Counted from the first letter of the stretch, positions 21,222-33,470 are shown. The stretch is 64,000 nucleotides of DNA from Brevipalpus yothersi (GCA_003956705.1 QZCP01000823.1:124001-188000), one strand, 5' to 3'. The notes: generated by a model not told the origin, from the sequence alone. A program made the numbers and translations.

Positions 21222-22481
21222 GAACTTATGAGAATCAGTAGTCCTTTTGAAGAGTTCTCCAGCTCTCCGCTCATTTCTAAGTGTTAATTAAATACTATTT
21301 GATAATAAGAATGTTTTTATTTCAATGAGAGTGATTTAAATTCTGTGATTGATTCATTATCCATTCTGCATGAGGAACAGAAATCGATTTCAACCATGGT
21401 CGGGAGATTTGAAATTGGTGTTTTTTTGTTGCGAAATATTGTAAGTAAGTGGGAGCATTAATTTGTATTCTTGTGTCTCATTTTATTCACGAATACATCA
21501 ATTGTCTGAAAATTGCATGAATTCAATGATAGGAATGGAGCAGACATCTCTCAAAACCTCAAGTTATACAGTTCTATATTTAGAATTATCGATATTATTA
21601 GCAGTGAAAGATGTTCTCAGTTGGTCTAACAAGTGCCGACAAGGCATTATTCTGATCTTAAGCTGTATCATTGTCAAATCAATGTAATCAATCCCTTAAT
21701 GATCGAAAAAATTCCAGGAAAGAGATTATCGAAATAATTGATAATTTATTCCATCATTCCTAATTGGAATTAGTTCAACAGATGTTTATTGATGGGCAAT
21801 ATCGATACTCTCGAAGATCTAGATGTAGATTTACCCCTGTTTTCTCCACATATTATTGTCTTACCGAAACGGAAAGTCATCATCAGACATTCATATGCAT
21901 TTCAACGAGTTAATTAATTGGTCTTGAAAATTTCGTCCAAGCCCTTCATGTACACACATGCTTACCTAATAGGGTTACTTTCATCTGAGCTGTAGAATTT
22001 TATACCTATTATTTTTTTCATTTGACTCATTTACACTGCTGATAATTTCAAGCTCTCCATCTTGAATGTCTTTTTTGGTAAGAAACATGATTGGTTTATC
22101 AATTTATCCACCAATTCTAACCCAAAAAAAGAGAAACTGAGAATAACTATTGCTTCTGACTATAGTCTGATAAATTGAACGTTGTACTATCTATCAGACA
22201 TATCGGTATGAAGAGCTTAACAACCATCGCATCACTCTTCCTCCTCTTCACCTGTTCCTTATCACTACTTATTTGCATAGTTAAGAAGACTTGCGATCAG
22301 ATGTTGATGAGCCATTTCTTTGGTTCACACCACAGTGTATATTCATATTTCCGAAGCTTTAATGTGAGAACCTTTCAAAGTTTTTCCATTCCACATCGAA
22401 CAGTTCCATTACTTTCATTGTGGATGATTGTCTCACATAAAGTTGTTCATTTAACGCAGAGCTTTGCGCATTCATCTTAAA
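21222..22481. other. Spacer and upstream region of A5
   Basis: 21222-21830 is a 3' spacer related to those at 33480-34150 and 46690-47300. 21830-22481 is the family A upstream block with an exact ATTTGCAT at 22271-22278, 211 bp before the ATG. The small open frames are not conserved and are not called. Confidence 0.5.
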
Positions 22482-23334
22482 ATGTCGTTCATGGTAAGAG
22501 ATATCATAGTTTCATCATTGTATCACTTTTAGCTGATCATTATTCCGTGTACAGATTGAATTGACTAGGAGAGAGGAACTGAGAGAAGCTATTCGTGAAT
22601 TTCTAAGCAATCAAGATCAAAGTACAAGATTTAAGCAAGTGATTGAGAAGATAATTGATGAAAATATTGGTAATATCAATGTTCAAACGAAAGGGGAGGA
22701 ACAAATTCCAAATATCAAGATGTGTACTGACGAAGGGAAATCTAGTTACTGTGGAGAGAATAATCAGCTTTCCAAAAAGTTGGTGAAAGATGGAGAAGCT
22801 CACCAAAAAGAGAGAGTTTGTCTTTATACATTCAACTTTTCGGAAAGCCCATCAGCTCATCTAAGGAAGCATCCAGAAGCAACTTATTCCCCAACTTCTC
22901 TGAAATCAGGTAGAAAATCGAAAACTAAAAAAGTTTCGCCAAAAAGCATGGAACCACATCCAAAGCTATCGTTGATGGACTATCAAGGAAAATACAAACT
23001 TCAACTGACTGATGAGAATATACAAACCGTGTCTTCAAGGGGCTATAAATATCAGATCTACTACAAAGGGCAAGCCATCAGTAAAGATAGATTGAAGCAG
23101 ATCATCGAGAAAAAGGTCATAGAATTGAAATCTGGATGCTTTCTCTGCCCACTGCATGAAGACTGTCCATATTCAAGTGAAACATTATCAATGAAAAGTA
23201 AATACCTATTCAATAGAAACGTTTTGAAACATACTGGAGCTGCTTTCATCACATATCTGTGTAGACATTGTTTTCATAAATCTAATCAATTGTGTAACAT
23301 TTATAAACATCTCAAACTTCATTACAATCTATGA
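22482..23334 (+). CDS. Family A copy 5 (A5): short, one-module form
   Basis: Join 22482-22493 (MSFM) and 22555-23334, 263 aa. An in-frame internal deletion at about 22805-22815 joins the linker (KDGEAHQKE) directly to the second half of finger 1 (RVCLYTF). The first part of module 1 and the first Cys of its C2H2 finger are gone. Module 2 is complete, with C-x2-H-x2-C and a full C2H2 finger. The frame is open to the normal stop, so a single-module protein could be made. It may be a new short form or an early pseudogene. Confidence 0.6.
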
Positions 23335-23992
23335 GAACTTTTTAATATCGGCTTTCTACTCGGAATGTCAATTTGAAGAGTCACTCAGCTCTTCGCCCAT
23401 TTTCAAGTGTCAATAAAATAAAATTTGATCATTGAAATTTTCTGATTTCAATCACCAATTTACATTATTTTTTGCCTCTCATTTTTCATATTAGGCCTCA
23501 TTCGCAATAGTCAGAATTTCGAGCATTTCCACTTGAATATCCTTTTTGGTTGGAGATCTCATTAGCTTATTAGTTTATCCTTAATTTGAGTCCCTTATAC
23601 TGTGTAATAAAAAAAGAGGAACTGTTATTGCAACAAGAGTCAGACACATCAAACTCTTAGATAGCTATTTATTAGAGAGATCGATATGAAGAGCTTATCA
23701 ACCTTTCCTTTCTTCTTCATCCTCTTCACAATGATGTTCCATCCCTAATCCCTAATCTAATCTACTTATTTGCATACAGCAGTGTAGCAGCGCATTCACA
23801 AGCAATTAAATGTTGATCAGTCGTTTCTTTGTTTGTCATCATGCCAGTGTCTTCATTTTTTTCAAAATTTTCTTGTCAAAACCTTGCAAAATTATAGACA
23901 CACAATATTTTGACCTCTTCCTTACTTTCAATGTGAACGTTTGTTCCCCTCCAAGCTGTTCAATTGTGGAGCGTTCAAGAATTTATCTTGAA
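23335..23992. promoter_or_regulatory. Spacer and upstream region of A6
   Basis: Conserved family A upstream block, with an exact ATTTGCAT octamer at 23768-23775, 225 bp before the ATG. No gene seen. Confidence 0.45.
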
Positions 23993-25347
23993 ATGTCTTT
24001 TCTGGTAAGAGTTTGCATTGTTCCACCGTTATACCTATCATTTCAAAACTAACCATCATTTCGTGTACAGATTGAATCAGCTAGGATAGATGAACTGAGA
24101 GGAGCTATTCGTGAGCTTCTTAGGGATCGAAATCAAAGTACAACAAGATTTAAGCAAGTGATTGAGAAGATAATTGATGAAAATATTGGTAATATCAATG
24201 TTCAAACCAAAGATGATGAGCAAGCATCAGATTCCATGATGTGTACTGATGGAGGAAAGCAAAGTTACTCTGAACAGGATGAACAACTTCCTCAACAGTT
24301 TGTAAAAGATAAAAAAGTAAACTTGAAAATTTCCAGGACTCTAATATGGAGACATCGTGGAACCCACATCTCCTCCCAACTTCGAGGAGGATCAGGAAAG
24401 AATTCAATCCATCTTCAAAATTTGATGAGCTTGATCTCGGAAGTGGAGCCAATATTAACATACAAAACAGTTCCAAGATGATAGGTTTAGAAGAATTTCG
24501 AGAAACTGATAAGGAGACCAAATCGATGCCCAGCGGTTGTCAGGAGAAGATGAGAGTTAATTCAACTGATGAGAATATCTATGTTGATGAGGCAACTGGC
24601 TGTGAATACCAAATCATTTATCAAGGGGAAGCTATTGATGAGAATTGTTTGCAACAAATCACTGGAGCAAAAACTCGTAAGACAAAGTATGGATGGCTCC
24701 TCTGTACGGTTCATGATGAGTGTATCTTTTCGAAACCCGCAAAAAAAGGAAACTCAAGAATAGAGCAGATACAATTCAATGGGAACTCAGTTAGGCACAT
24801 CAAAACTAATTTATTCAAATATTTTTGCAGAGAATGTCTTCATACATTCAGCTTTTCGAAAAGCCTATCAGCTCATCTAATGAAGCACCCAAGAGCAACT
24901 TGTTCACCAACTTCTTTGAAATCAGTGAGAAAATCGAAACTTAAAAAAGTTTTACCAAAAAGCATGGCACCACTTCCAAAGCTAACGTTGATGGACTATC
25001 AAGGAGAATACAAACTCCAACTGACTGATGAGAATATACAGACCATGTCCACCACTGGCTATAAATATCAGATCTATTACAAAGGACGTGCTATCAGTAA
25101 AGATCAAATGAGGCGAATCGTGGCGAAAAAGATTATAAAATTGAAATCTGGATTCTTTCTCTGCCCATTGCATGAGGACTGTCCATATTCCAGCGTTCCA
25201 AAAAACAAACCTCTTCACAAATCCAATATGCTAACACATACTGCAATGGCTTTCATCACGTACTTATGCAGATACTGTTTTTACAAAGCTAATCATCCAG
25301 CTTCGATGCACGTCCATTTGAGACTCCATCAAATTCATAAATTGTAA
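23993..25347 (+). pseudogene. Family A copy 6 (A6), one-base frameshift
   Basis: Exon 1 (23993-24004) reads MSFL and the intron is 66 nt. Exon 2 starts at 24071 (IESARIDEL). At about 24325 one base is missing compared with all sister copies (TTGAAAAT where others have TTGGAAAAT). The frame is lost in the linker. The rest, including both modules with all zinc ligands, is open in the shifted frame to 25347. Because this is the only clear lesion, a sequencing or assembly error is a real possibility. Confidence 0.7.
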
Positions 25348-26470
25348 TGCATATCGAAGAGTGTCAACTGATTGTCAACAGTTTCATAACAATTGTAATT
25401 CGACTGATTTCATTCCTATTATTTTTATTATCGGTCCACTCAAAAAAGTAGGTCGGTTATAAGAGTTTCAAATATTTTGCATGAAAGATTCTTTTTGATG
25501 AAAAATATTGTTAGCTCATCAGTCAATCATCATTTCAATTGCTCAATTTTGCACACTGAGGTAAATCAATAGATCATATCAGGACCTTTTAGGCTCTAGA
25601 TATCTACATAGACCTATTATCCATACAATTTGTTCTTTTCACAAGAAATGAAAAGTCATCAAAGATTGACATGTATTCTAAAGAATCAATTGATATGTTA
25701 TTCTTAAGGAATTTGTCGGAGCCCTCCAGGTACACAAATGCTAACCTGATTGCTATGCTTTCATCTGAGCAGTAGAATTTTACACCTGTTATTCTTTATA
25801 TTCGACCTATTTACAATAGTCAGAATTTTGAGTATTTCATCTTTAGGGCCTTTTTGGTTAGGAATCTGGTTAGCTTATTAGTTTATCCATCATCTCAACC
25901 CCCTTTTAGGTGACTATGTAACAAAAAAGAGGAACTCGGAACAGTTATTGCTTGCGTCAAGAATCAGATAAATCAACCTCTTTGAGAGCTATTTATCATA
26001 GAGATCGATATGAAGAGCTTATCAACTGTCCCATCACTCTTCATCCTCTTCACAAGTATATTTCACGAAGAGTAGCCTACTAGTAGTTGCTACTCGTTGA
26101 TATTTCATCCTTCACTACTTATTTGCATAGTGAATTAGACTTGCAATTATTGATGAGTCGTTTCTTTGGCTTACACCACAGCGTATTTTTTCGAAGCTTC
26201 CTTGTGGGAACTTTGCAAAATTATTCCTAACGACCTATTTGAACCTTCGCATTTTCATTATGGTTATTTGCATAGTTAAGAGGACTTGCAATTAGGTTAG
26301 CCGTTTCTTTGGTTTAAACAAAAGTGTTTTCTTTTTTCAAAAGATTTCTTGTGAAAACATTCAAAGTTATTTTTCCAGAATATTTGAACCATCCGACTAA
26401 TTTCACTGCTAATAATCGTCTCACATTCAGCTGTTCATAGAGCGTAAAGCAATCGCGAATTCATTTCAAA
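25348..26470. promoter_or_regulatory. Spacer and upstream region of A7, with a duplicated promoter block
   Basis: The upstream block appears twice in part: about 26117-26270 and 26272-26420, each with an exact ATTTGCAT (26121-26128 and 26276-26283). The segment at 25640-25900 recurs at about 28690-28950. No gene seen. Confidence 0.55.
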
Positions 26471-27821
26471 ATGTCTTTCATGGTAAGAGATTTTATTGTT
26501 TAACTTATACCTATCTTCTCAAAACTAACCATCGTATCTACAGCTTGGATCGGCTAGAAGAAAGCAACTGAAAGAAGCTATTCGTGAACTTCTAAGCGAT
26601 CGACATCAAAGTACAAAATTTGAGCAAGTGATAAGGAAAATAGTCCATGAAACTATTTGTAGCCTCAATGATCAATCGAGAGAGGACCAGCAAGTCCCAG
26701 ATTTCATGATGGAAACTGACAAAGGGAAACAAAGTTACTCTAAACAGGATGACCAGCTTTCTCAACAGTTTGTAAAAGATAAAGAAGCAAACTTGGAAAA
26801 TTTCCAGAACTCTAATACGGAAGCATCGTGGGAACCTCATTCTTTCCGATATTCCGAGCAAATCAGGGAAGAATCAAAACCATCATCGGATTTTGATAAG
26901 CTTGATGTTGAAAGTGGAATCAACTGTGACTTACAGAGAATTTCTAGGATTCGGGATGCAAGAGAATCTCAGATCAACACTGCCAGCGAAATCAAATTGA
27001 TGTACAGGAGTTGCCAGAAGGCGACGAGAGTCGATATAGCTGATGAGAATATCTATGTTGATAATTCAACTGGCTGTGAATATCAAATCATTTATCAAGG
27101 GGAAGCTATTGATGAGAATTGTTTGCAAAAAATCACCGAAACAAGAACTCACAAGACAAAACATGGATGGCTTCTCTGTGAGGTTCATGATGAGTGTATC
27201 TTTTCGAAACCCGCAAAAAAAGGAAACTCAAGAATAGAGCAGTTACAATTCAATGGGAACTCAGTTAGGCACATCAAAACAAATTTATTCAAATATTTTT
27301 GCAGAGTATGTCTTCATACATTCAGCTTTTCGGAAAGCCCATCAGCTCATCTAAGAAGGCATCCAAAAGCAACTTATTCACCAACTTCTTTGAAATCGGG
27401 GAGAAGATTGAAAACTGAAAAAGTTCCGCCAAAAAGCATGGCACCTCATCCAAAGCTATCGTTGATGGACTATCAAGGCAAATACAAACTTCAACTCACT
27501 GATGAGAATATACAAACCGTGTCTACCATGGGCTATAAATATCAGATCTACTATAAGGGACTGGCTATCGATAAGGATCGATTGAAGCAAATCGTGGAGA
27601 AAAAGGTTATAAAATTGAAGTCTGGATACTTTCTCTGTCCACTGCATGAAGACTGTCCATATTCCAGGGTTTCAAAAAACAAACCTATTCAAAAATCTAA
27701 AGTGCTACTACATACTGCAATGGCTTTCATCACATACCTATGCAAATACTGTTTTTACAAAGCTAATCATCCAGCTTCGATGCATAACCATCTGAAGCTC
27801 CATCAAATTCCTGAATTGTAA
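26471..27821 (+). CDS. Family A copy 7 (A7): two-module zinc-finger protein
   Basis: Join 26471-26482 (MSFM) and 26544-27821, 429 aa. The intron is 61 nt and exon 2 starts LGSARRKQL. Both modules keep all ligands. Module 1 contains CEVHDEC and a finger of the CRVCLHTFSFSES type. Module 2 contains CPLHEDC and CKYCFYKAN. The module 1 region (KPAKKGNSRIEQ) is nearly identical to A6, so the two are recent relatives or have exchanged sequence. Ends in the HQIPEL-type tail. Confidence 0.78.
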
Positions 27822-29333
27822 TGTGTTTCGAAAAATGTCAACTAGCAGTCAAAAGTTTTCAACAATTAAGCAGAGATAGAGGCACGTGCTTATCGATGGT
27901 CAATACAAATAATCTTAGATTCTTGACATAGATTAGAACTCACTAACCCCTCAATTTGTCTACTCACACCAGATATAAAGTAACTGTCAAGGATTCACAT
28001 GCATTTTAACGGAGTAATTAATCAATCATTTTCAAAGATTCTGTCGAAACCTTCTGCAAACATACGTGCTAACCTGAAAGGAAAACTCCCATTTGAGCTG
28101 TAATGTTCTATTTCTATTATTTTCCCTGATTGGTCCATTCACAGTTATAAGAGTTTCAAATATTTTGCATGAAATATTCTTTTTGATAAGAAATATCGTT
28201 AGCTCATCAGTCATCAATGATTTCAATTACACAAGACTGCCCACTGAGTTGTGAAAGAAAGATCCCATATTAACCCCCCAAGAAATTATTTGCAAAGGAA
28301 TAAACATTCATGATTCGAGTTATTTGTCAGAAAATCAATTGATTCACATCTAATAGGGCTCTCCTGTGCCAAAAGACAGGATAAACAAAGTCAACGAGTG
28401 TGCAATATGGCAACCGGGCACCACTTCCTGTTGTCCGAATAGTTCATCTCTCTCGAAGAAATATTAATTTTCGAAGTTTGGCAACATAACTGAGGTTTGA
28501 AAAACTTCTATGAGTTCATTCCCACGTTATATGGTGTTCTCTTTGAATTATAAGATTGATTAGGAAGTTTGAATCAAAAATATTTGATCCAAGAATTTTG
28601 GGTCAGAAAATACAGAGAATAACAGATTAATAAGCAATTAATCACTCATCATTCCTATTTGAATTAATCCAACAGAGGTATTTCAATGGATCTCTGCAAT
28701 TTGTTCGTTTCCCAAGAAATGGGAAGTCATCATCGAAGATTGACATGTATCCTAACCAATCAATCAATTAGTTATCCTTGAAGAATTTGTCAGAGCCCTC
28801 TGGGTACCCGTATGCTAACCTGATAGCTATACTATCTGAGCTGTAAAATATACCTTTTATTATTCCTATTATTCTTCATATTCAACCTATTTACAGTAGT
28901 CAGAATTTTGAGTATTTCCTTTTGATAGAGACCTCTTTAGCTTATCAGGTAACAACTATTTTAATTCTAATTCAGAGAAGAGGGACTGAGAGCAGCTATT
29001 GCATGCAGAAAAGGTCAGATAAATCAAACTTTGTGCGAGCTTTTTATCAGGAAGACCGATATGAGAAGCTTATCATCCCTTGACATACTCTTCATAAGTA
29101 TATTTCGTCTTTTATTTCTACTTGTTTGCATAGTAAGTTAGACTTGCAAATGAATGTTGATGAGTCGTTTCTTCATTTTACACAACAGTGTATCCATTAT
29201 TCAATGCTTTCAAATGAAAATCTTTCAAAGTTATTTTTCTGACTTATTCAAACCGTCTGATCACTTCCATTGTAAAAGATTGTCTCTCCTTTAGCTGCTC
29301 ACAGAACGTAAAGCATTCACGAATTCATTAAAA
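27822..29333. other. Spacer and upstream region of A8
   Basis: 27850-28260 resembles the spacers after A12, A13 and A17 (AATTAAGCAGAGATAGAGGC). A middle part (28260-28680) is not recognised. From about 28930 the family A upstream block runs to the A8 ATG; its octamer position reads GTTTGCAT. No gene seen. Confidence 0.5.
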
Positions 29334-30224
29334 ATGTCTTTCATGGTAAGAGTTTCACAGTTTCAAATTTTGAATGACTGTTTTATTTTACACTAATCAT
29401 CGTTTTGGGTACAGATTGAATCGGCTTGGAGAGAGGAACTGAGAGAAGCTATCTGTGACCTTCTAAGTGATCAGCATCAAAGTTCAAGATTTGAAAGAGT
29501 AATCAGAGAAATAATTGATGAAAATATTTGTAATCTCAATGTTCAAACGAAAGATGACAACCACAGATTCCAGGATGTTCACTGGCGAAGGAAACTCAAG
29601 TCACTGTAGAGGGGATGATCAGCTTTCTGAACAGTTTGCGATAGATGGAGAAGTTCACCAGAAGGAATCTCAGAATTATGAGCGGGAAGCAGTACACATT
29701 CCAAGATGTGTACTGACGAAAAGGAACGAAGTTACGGTGAAAAGGATGATCAATCCCAGAATTATGACCTGGAACCTTTGTGGGAACCTAATATTCTTTA
29801 ATCTTCAAATTTTGATGAGCTTGATCTTGATAGTGAAGCCAGCGCTGAAATACAAGAAAGTTCCAAGGTGATAGAGGCAGAAGACTTTCGTGAAACTGAT
29901 AACGAGACCGAATCAATGTCCAGCGGTTGTCGGAAGAAGATGAGAGCCAATTTAACTGATGAGAATATCTTTGTTGATGAAGTAACTAGCTGTGGATACC
30001 AAATTATTTATAAACGGAAAGCTATTGATGAGAACTTTTTGCAACAAATCACTAAAGCAAAAACTCGGAGGACAAATTGTGGATGGCTTCTCTGTGAGAT
30101 TCATGATGACTGTACTTTTTTGAGACCTCGAAAAGAAGAAGTGTCAAGAAAAGAGTGGGATCGATTCAATTTTAACCCCAAAAGACACATCAGAGTTTTT
30201 TCAGTTGAATATTTTTGTAGAGTA
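29334..30224 (+). pseudogene. Family A copy 8 (A8), left part, broken
   Basis: Exon 1 (29334-29345, MSFM), a 69-nt intron and exon 2 (from 29415) are recognisable. A deletion near 29567 shifts the frame and a further frame change lies near 29695. A piece of linker (NYE/NYD region) seems to be present twice, and a stop occurs near 29800. Module 1 reads open from about 29868 until the first finger, where the frame is cut after the DNA GTAGAGTA at 30224 by foreign sequence. The matching right part begins at 32963. Confidence 0.8.
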
Positions 30225-30378
30225 CATCCGCAATCGAAGGATCTCTAGAGTTAAACATAATTGATCAGTTTAATTTGCTCCAACCATTGACCTCTTCGGT
30301 ATGCTTCTCAAGGAGAAAGGTTTCCTAGAAGAGGTCTTATTTTCGAATAAAAAAGCATACTAAAGTAAGGCTATAGTC

Positions 30379-31791
30379 TTATTTTTGGGTGGTCTCATTT
30401 TTGGATAATTGCCAACCGATAATTGTCATCAGATCTGTAAAGACCGAATGAAGTTTTGTCCTATCCAGATGATAGGCTATACTTCTATGGATATTTTCAT
30501 GATCAAGGTTATAAAGTTGGGATGCTTGATCGAAGAGAGAAGCAAGCTCTTCTCTTGCATCGCATAAATACTTCAAATGAACTTTCATTTTCCCTCTATC
30601 AGCGTGGAGGAGAGCTGTTGCAATGTGCCCATATTCACCTTTGAGCACAATCTTTTCGGTGGAAAGATTTTTAGGTTCAATGATTATCATGGTTCGCCCT
30701 TAACTTGAACTGCTCGGTGCTATAGAAGGGTAAACATGTGAAGAAGATTCTCGTGTACTCGGAATTGCTGGTATATGCTCTAATTAATGATCTTCATTAG
30801 ATACATTTTGTCCATTTCTTTGAGACTCTCGTGGAGCTGGGCTTAGATAATCACTGAAATTGAGAAAAGAAAAATGAGAAATGAGATTCACCCAACAGAA
30901 TAAGTTTGGAAAGTTAGAAAAAGTTCAACTTACATCAGTTTACCAAAGTGTCCTGTGACATAACATATCGCGACGATGAATATGATCACCACTACTGAAG
31001 CGATCGCCACGAAAATGGAATAAGAATGATCGTCTTCGAATTGCTTGGGCTTCTCATTTGGAACCGTCATTTCCTCAGAGGGTGATATATTATTGAATCC
31101 TTTATTGCAGACTCTTACACGTTTCAACCTTAAAGGTATAAAAGTGTTATCACGGTGGAAGGTGAAGTTGAGATCTATAAAGAATTTGAGCCTTTTGTCC
31201 ACTTTTCCATTACATGAAACATCAATTCGAAAGACTGAAATAAAATAGATAAACTATCAGTTATGCAATTACATATCCAATGGAGTTAAGAAATTCTCTC
31301 TTGAAAGTGGTTTATATACCTTGCTCTTTCTCGGGAACAATCCATGTAGAAGAGATGTTCAATGTTGGAGTACCAAGTCCCTCAATGGACCCCATAAATT
31401 CAAGTAGATAGCATAAGAAATAGGCATATCGGTTAATCTTTCCCATCTAAAATGTAGAGAACGTACTTCTGGGAACATAGGCAATGAAAAAGCAAGAGAA
31501 GAATTGTCTGGGACACCTTTATCAATATACATAATGGGCTTCCGTTCGTATGAATATGATAGGAGAGAGAGAGGAGTGATACCATTAGGGTTCATCAATG
31601 TATCAATAAATAAAAAACTATTCAAAACTGACACATAGGCATGTGAATGCAAATGACATCTTCATCTTACCTGCTAATTTTTCCGCTTCATATTTATCGA
31701 TATAGAAATTGAGAGAGCCATCAACAGTCGTGAAGAAAGATGAAAACATAATCACCACACAAAATTTTAATAATATATATAATTCATTCAT
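30379..31791 (-). pseudogene. Partial derailed/RYK-like receptor gene (WIF domain, TM, start of kinase)
   Basis: Four exon-like pieces read on the minus strand. Exon a (31791-31671) has a signal peptide (MNELYILLKFCVVIMFSSFF) and the start of a WIF domain (SLNFYIDKYEAEKLA). Exon b (about 31627-31320) continues the WIF domain (PIMYIDKGVPDNSS, LHFRWERL). Exon c (31234-30934) holds the end of the WIF domain (FRIDVSCNGKV) and a membrane helix (FVAIASVVVIIFIVAICYV). Exon d (from about 30840) holds a kinase N-lobe start (VLKGEYGHIATALL, LDHENIH). Splice sites are plausible (GTAAGA, GTATAT, GTAAGT donors; TTTCAG acceptors). Lesions: a frame change near 31400, two in-frame stops before the kinase piece, and no kinase beyond the N-lobe. 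RYK/Derailed proteins are Wnt receptors. Retained introns argue against a retrocopy. Confidence 0.7.
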
Positions 31792-32283
31792 TTTTTCCTT
31801 GGCTCTACCATGTAAATTTTGGGATTCATGAATTGCTGAGAATCGTTTAACATTCAAACCATTCGGTGTAACAACTTCTGGTCTTCTTTTGAGCAAATTT
31901 TCCGATTCGATTGCAGTGATTTCCAAAACGGTGGTAAAAACATGGGCTGAATGGGCAGCAGCTCTGAATTCTCTATTTCCAGCACAGAATCTTTTTCTTG
32001 GTAAACTTCTTCTAGATGTTTGAGCAGGAATACCAACTCTCACGCCTGGATCTCCACCTTGATCTTGTGCTATAATACCCACACGCTGTCTTCTTCTATT
32101 AGACCTACCCTGGAATAATCTACCGTTCACTTGTCTTGAATTCTGATTAGGTATTGCATTGATATTGGGTCTATGAGCTCCATCAGCACACCGTCTACCA
32201 TCACCTCTACCTCTACCCCTACCTATACCTCTTATTACCATCCTAGATTGATTGATTGGGTGGATGAAGAGAGAGGAAAGCAA
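31792..32283 (-). other. Open RG-rich frame upstream of the WIF exon, possibly a diverged histone H2A-like segment
   Basis: The frame of exon a stays open upstream for 164 codons to an ATG at 32283, with another ATG at 32241 followed by RGIGRGRGRGDG. The middle contains GNREFRAAAHSAHVFTTVLE and ITAIESENL, which align without gaps to the H2A region around its VLE motif (about 10 identities in 32, my own reading). The arginine-rich start would suit a histone tail. It could equally be 5' sequence of the receptor gene or chance. Low confidence. Confidence 0.25.
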
Positions 32284-32544
32284 AATGCTTCGGAATAACG
32301 GAATAGTAGTGAGAATGATCTAACAAACATAAGAAGAAAGAAAAAGAGAATGCAGAACGAATGCTCTAGAATGAAGGAATAACGGTAAAAATGATCAGAT
32401 TGAATGATAAGAGAGAGTGATCAGCACTTCAGAAAATGATAAATACTTTGATTTCATGATCGATTCTTAACTTTCCGATCAGGAATCTTATTGAAATCCG
32501 AGAAATAAAATTCGAGCAGCAATGCGAGATTCAAGAATGAATAA

Positions 32545-32585
32545 ATAAGAAAGAAAGAGAAAGAGAGAGAGTGAGAGAGAGAGAT
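32545..32585. repeat. GA-rich microsatellite
   Basis: Imperfect (GA)n run inside the insert. Confidence 0.85.
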
Positions 32586-32693
32586 AGGAATTCACTCAGA
32601 ATTTTAGCATTTACCTTGGCTTCCAGGAATCCAAAATCCAAAAGAATCCAAAAATGAGTCCATGAATGAGACGAAAAATAATGGTAAAAAGTA

Positions 32694-32696
<3 letters not shown>

Positions 32697-32740
<44 letters not shown>
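32697..32740. repeat. (GA)n microsatellite
   Basis: Nearly pure GA run of about 44 bp. The minus-strand open frame across it (LSLSLS) is a product of the repeat. Confidence 0.95.
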
Positions 32741-32743
<3 letters not shown>

Positions 32744-32962
32744 AATATTCTAGGGAATAACCAGAAAACCCAGTGAAAATTCCAAAAAAATGAAGAAAAA
32801 CACTCGACTAAGTCAAACTTTAATATCAAACTGGAGGATTCTAGAATAACGTTATTTACTATTATTATAATTGTTCTTGTTTGCAGAATTTCAACAATGC
32901 TATTAAGCCCCGCCTTTTCTACTGAATTTTTTTATATTAATATTAATATATATATGATATGA

Positions 32963-33470
32963 TGTCTTCGTACATTCAGCTATTCAACAAGCCCAGTCTC
33001 TCATCTAAGAAGGCACTCAAATGCGACAAATATGCCAACTTCTCCGATATCGAGGAGAAAAGTGAAAAGGGTTACTTCAAAAAGCATGCCACCACATCCG
33101 GATTCGCCCTTGATGGACTCTCAAGGAAAATACAAACTCGAACTGACTGATGAGAAAAAACAGACTGTGTCTACCTTTGGCTATAAATACCAAATCTACT
33201 ACAAAGGGCAAGCTATCAGTAAAGATCAATTGAAGCGGATCATGGTGGAAAAGGTTATCATATTGAAATCTGGATTATTCATTTGCCCACTACATTAGAA
33301 CTGTCCATATTCGAGCGAAGAATTATCCATGAAAAGCCAATGGAGGTTCAATAGAGAAGATTTGAAACATACTGGAGCTGCTTTCATTATATATTTATGC
33401 AGACATTGCTTTTAATCTCTTGTGTAACATGTATGCACATTTCAGAATCCACTATGATCCGTGAAAACTT
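32963..33470 (+). pseudogene. Family A copy 8 (A8), right part, broken
   Basis: Continues the first finger (LRTFSYSTSPVSHLRRH) and the linker, then module 2. It is very similar to A10 at 38090-38600. A TAG at 33296-33298 lies right after CPLH, between two zinc ligands, and a later indel near 33412 damages the last finger (CRHCF then a stop). Together with 29334-30224 it forms one interrupted gene. Confidence 0.8.

Larger units (their letters stand above)
30225..32962. mobile_element. Foreign 2.74-kb insert inside A8
   Basis: Compared with A10 (GTAGAGTATGTCTTCG at about 38085), A8 is split exactly between GTAGAGTA and TGTCTTCG with no base lost. There is no clear target-site duplication and no terminal repeats were found. 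The insert carries a decayed minus-strand derailed/RYK-like gene, an RG-rich open frame, GA microsatellites and an AT run at its right end. The mechanism is unknown; capture during break repair or an unrecognised transposon are both possible. Confidence 0.65.

Noticed and set aside
30379..31791. Retrocopy origin of the derailed/RYK-like piece
   Set aside because: Splice sites and introns are still recognisable and no poly-A tail or target duplication is seen.
32611..32829. Minus-strand frame with LSLSLS repeat
   Set aside because: Product of the GA microsatellite.
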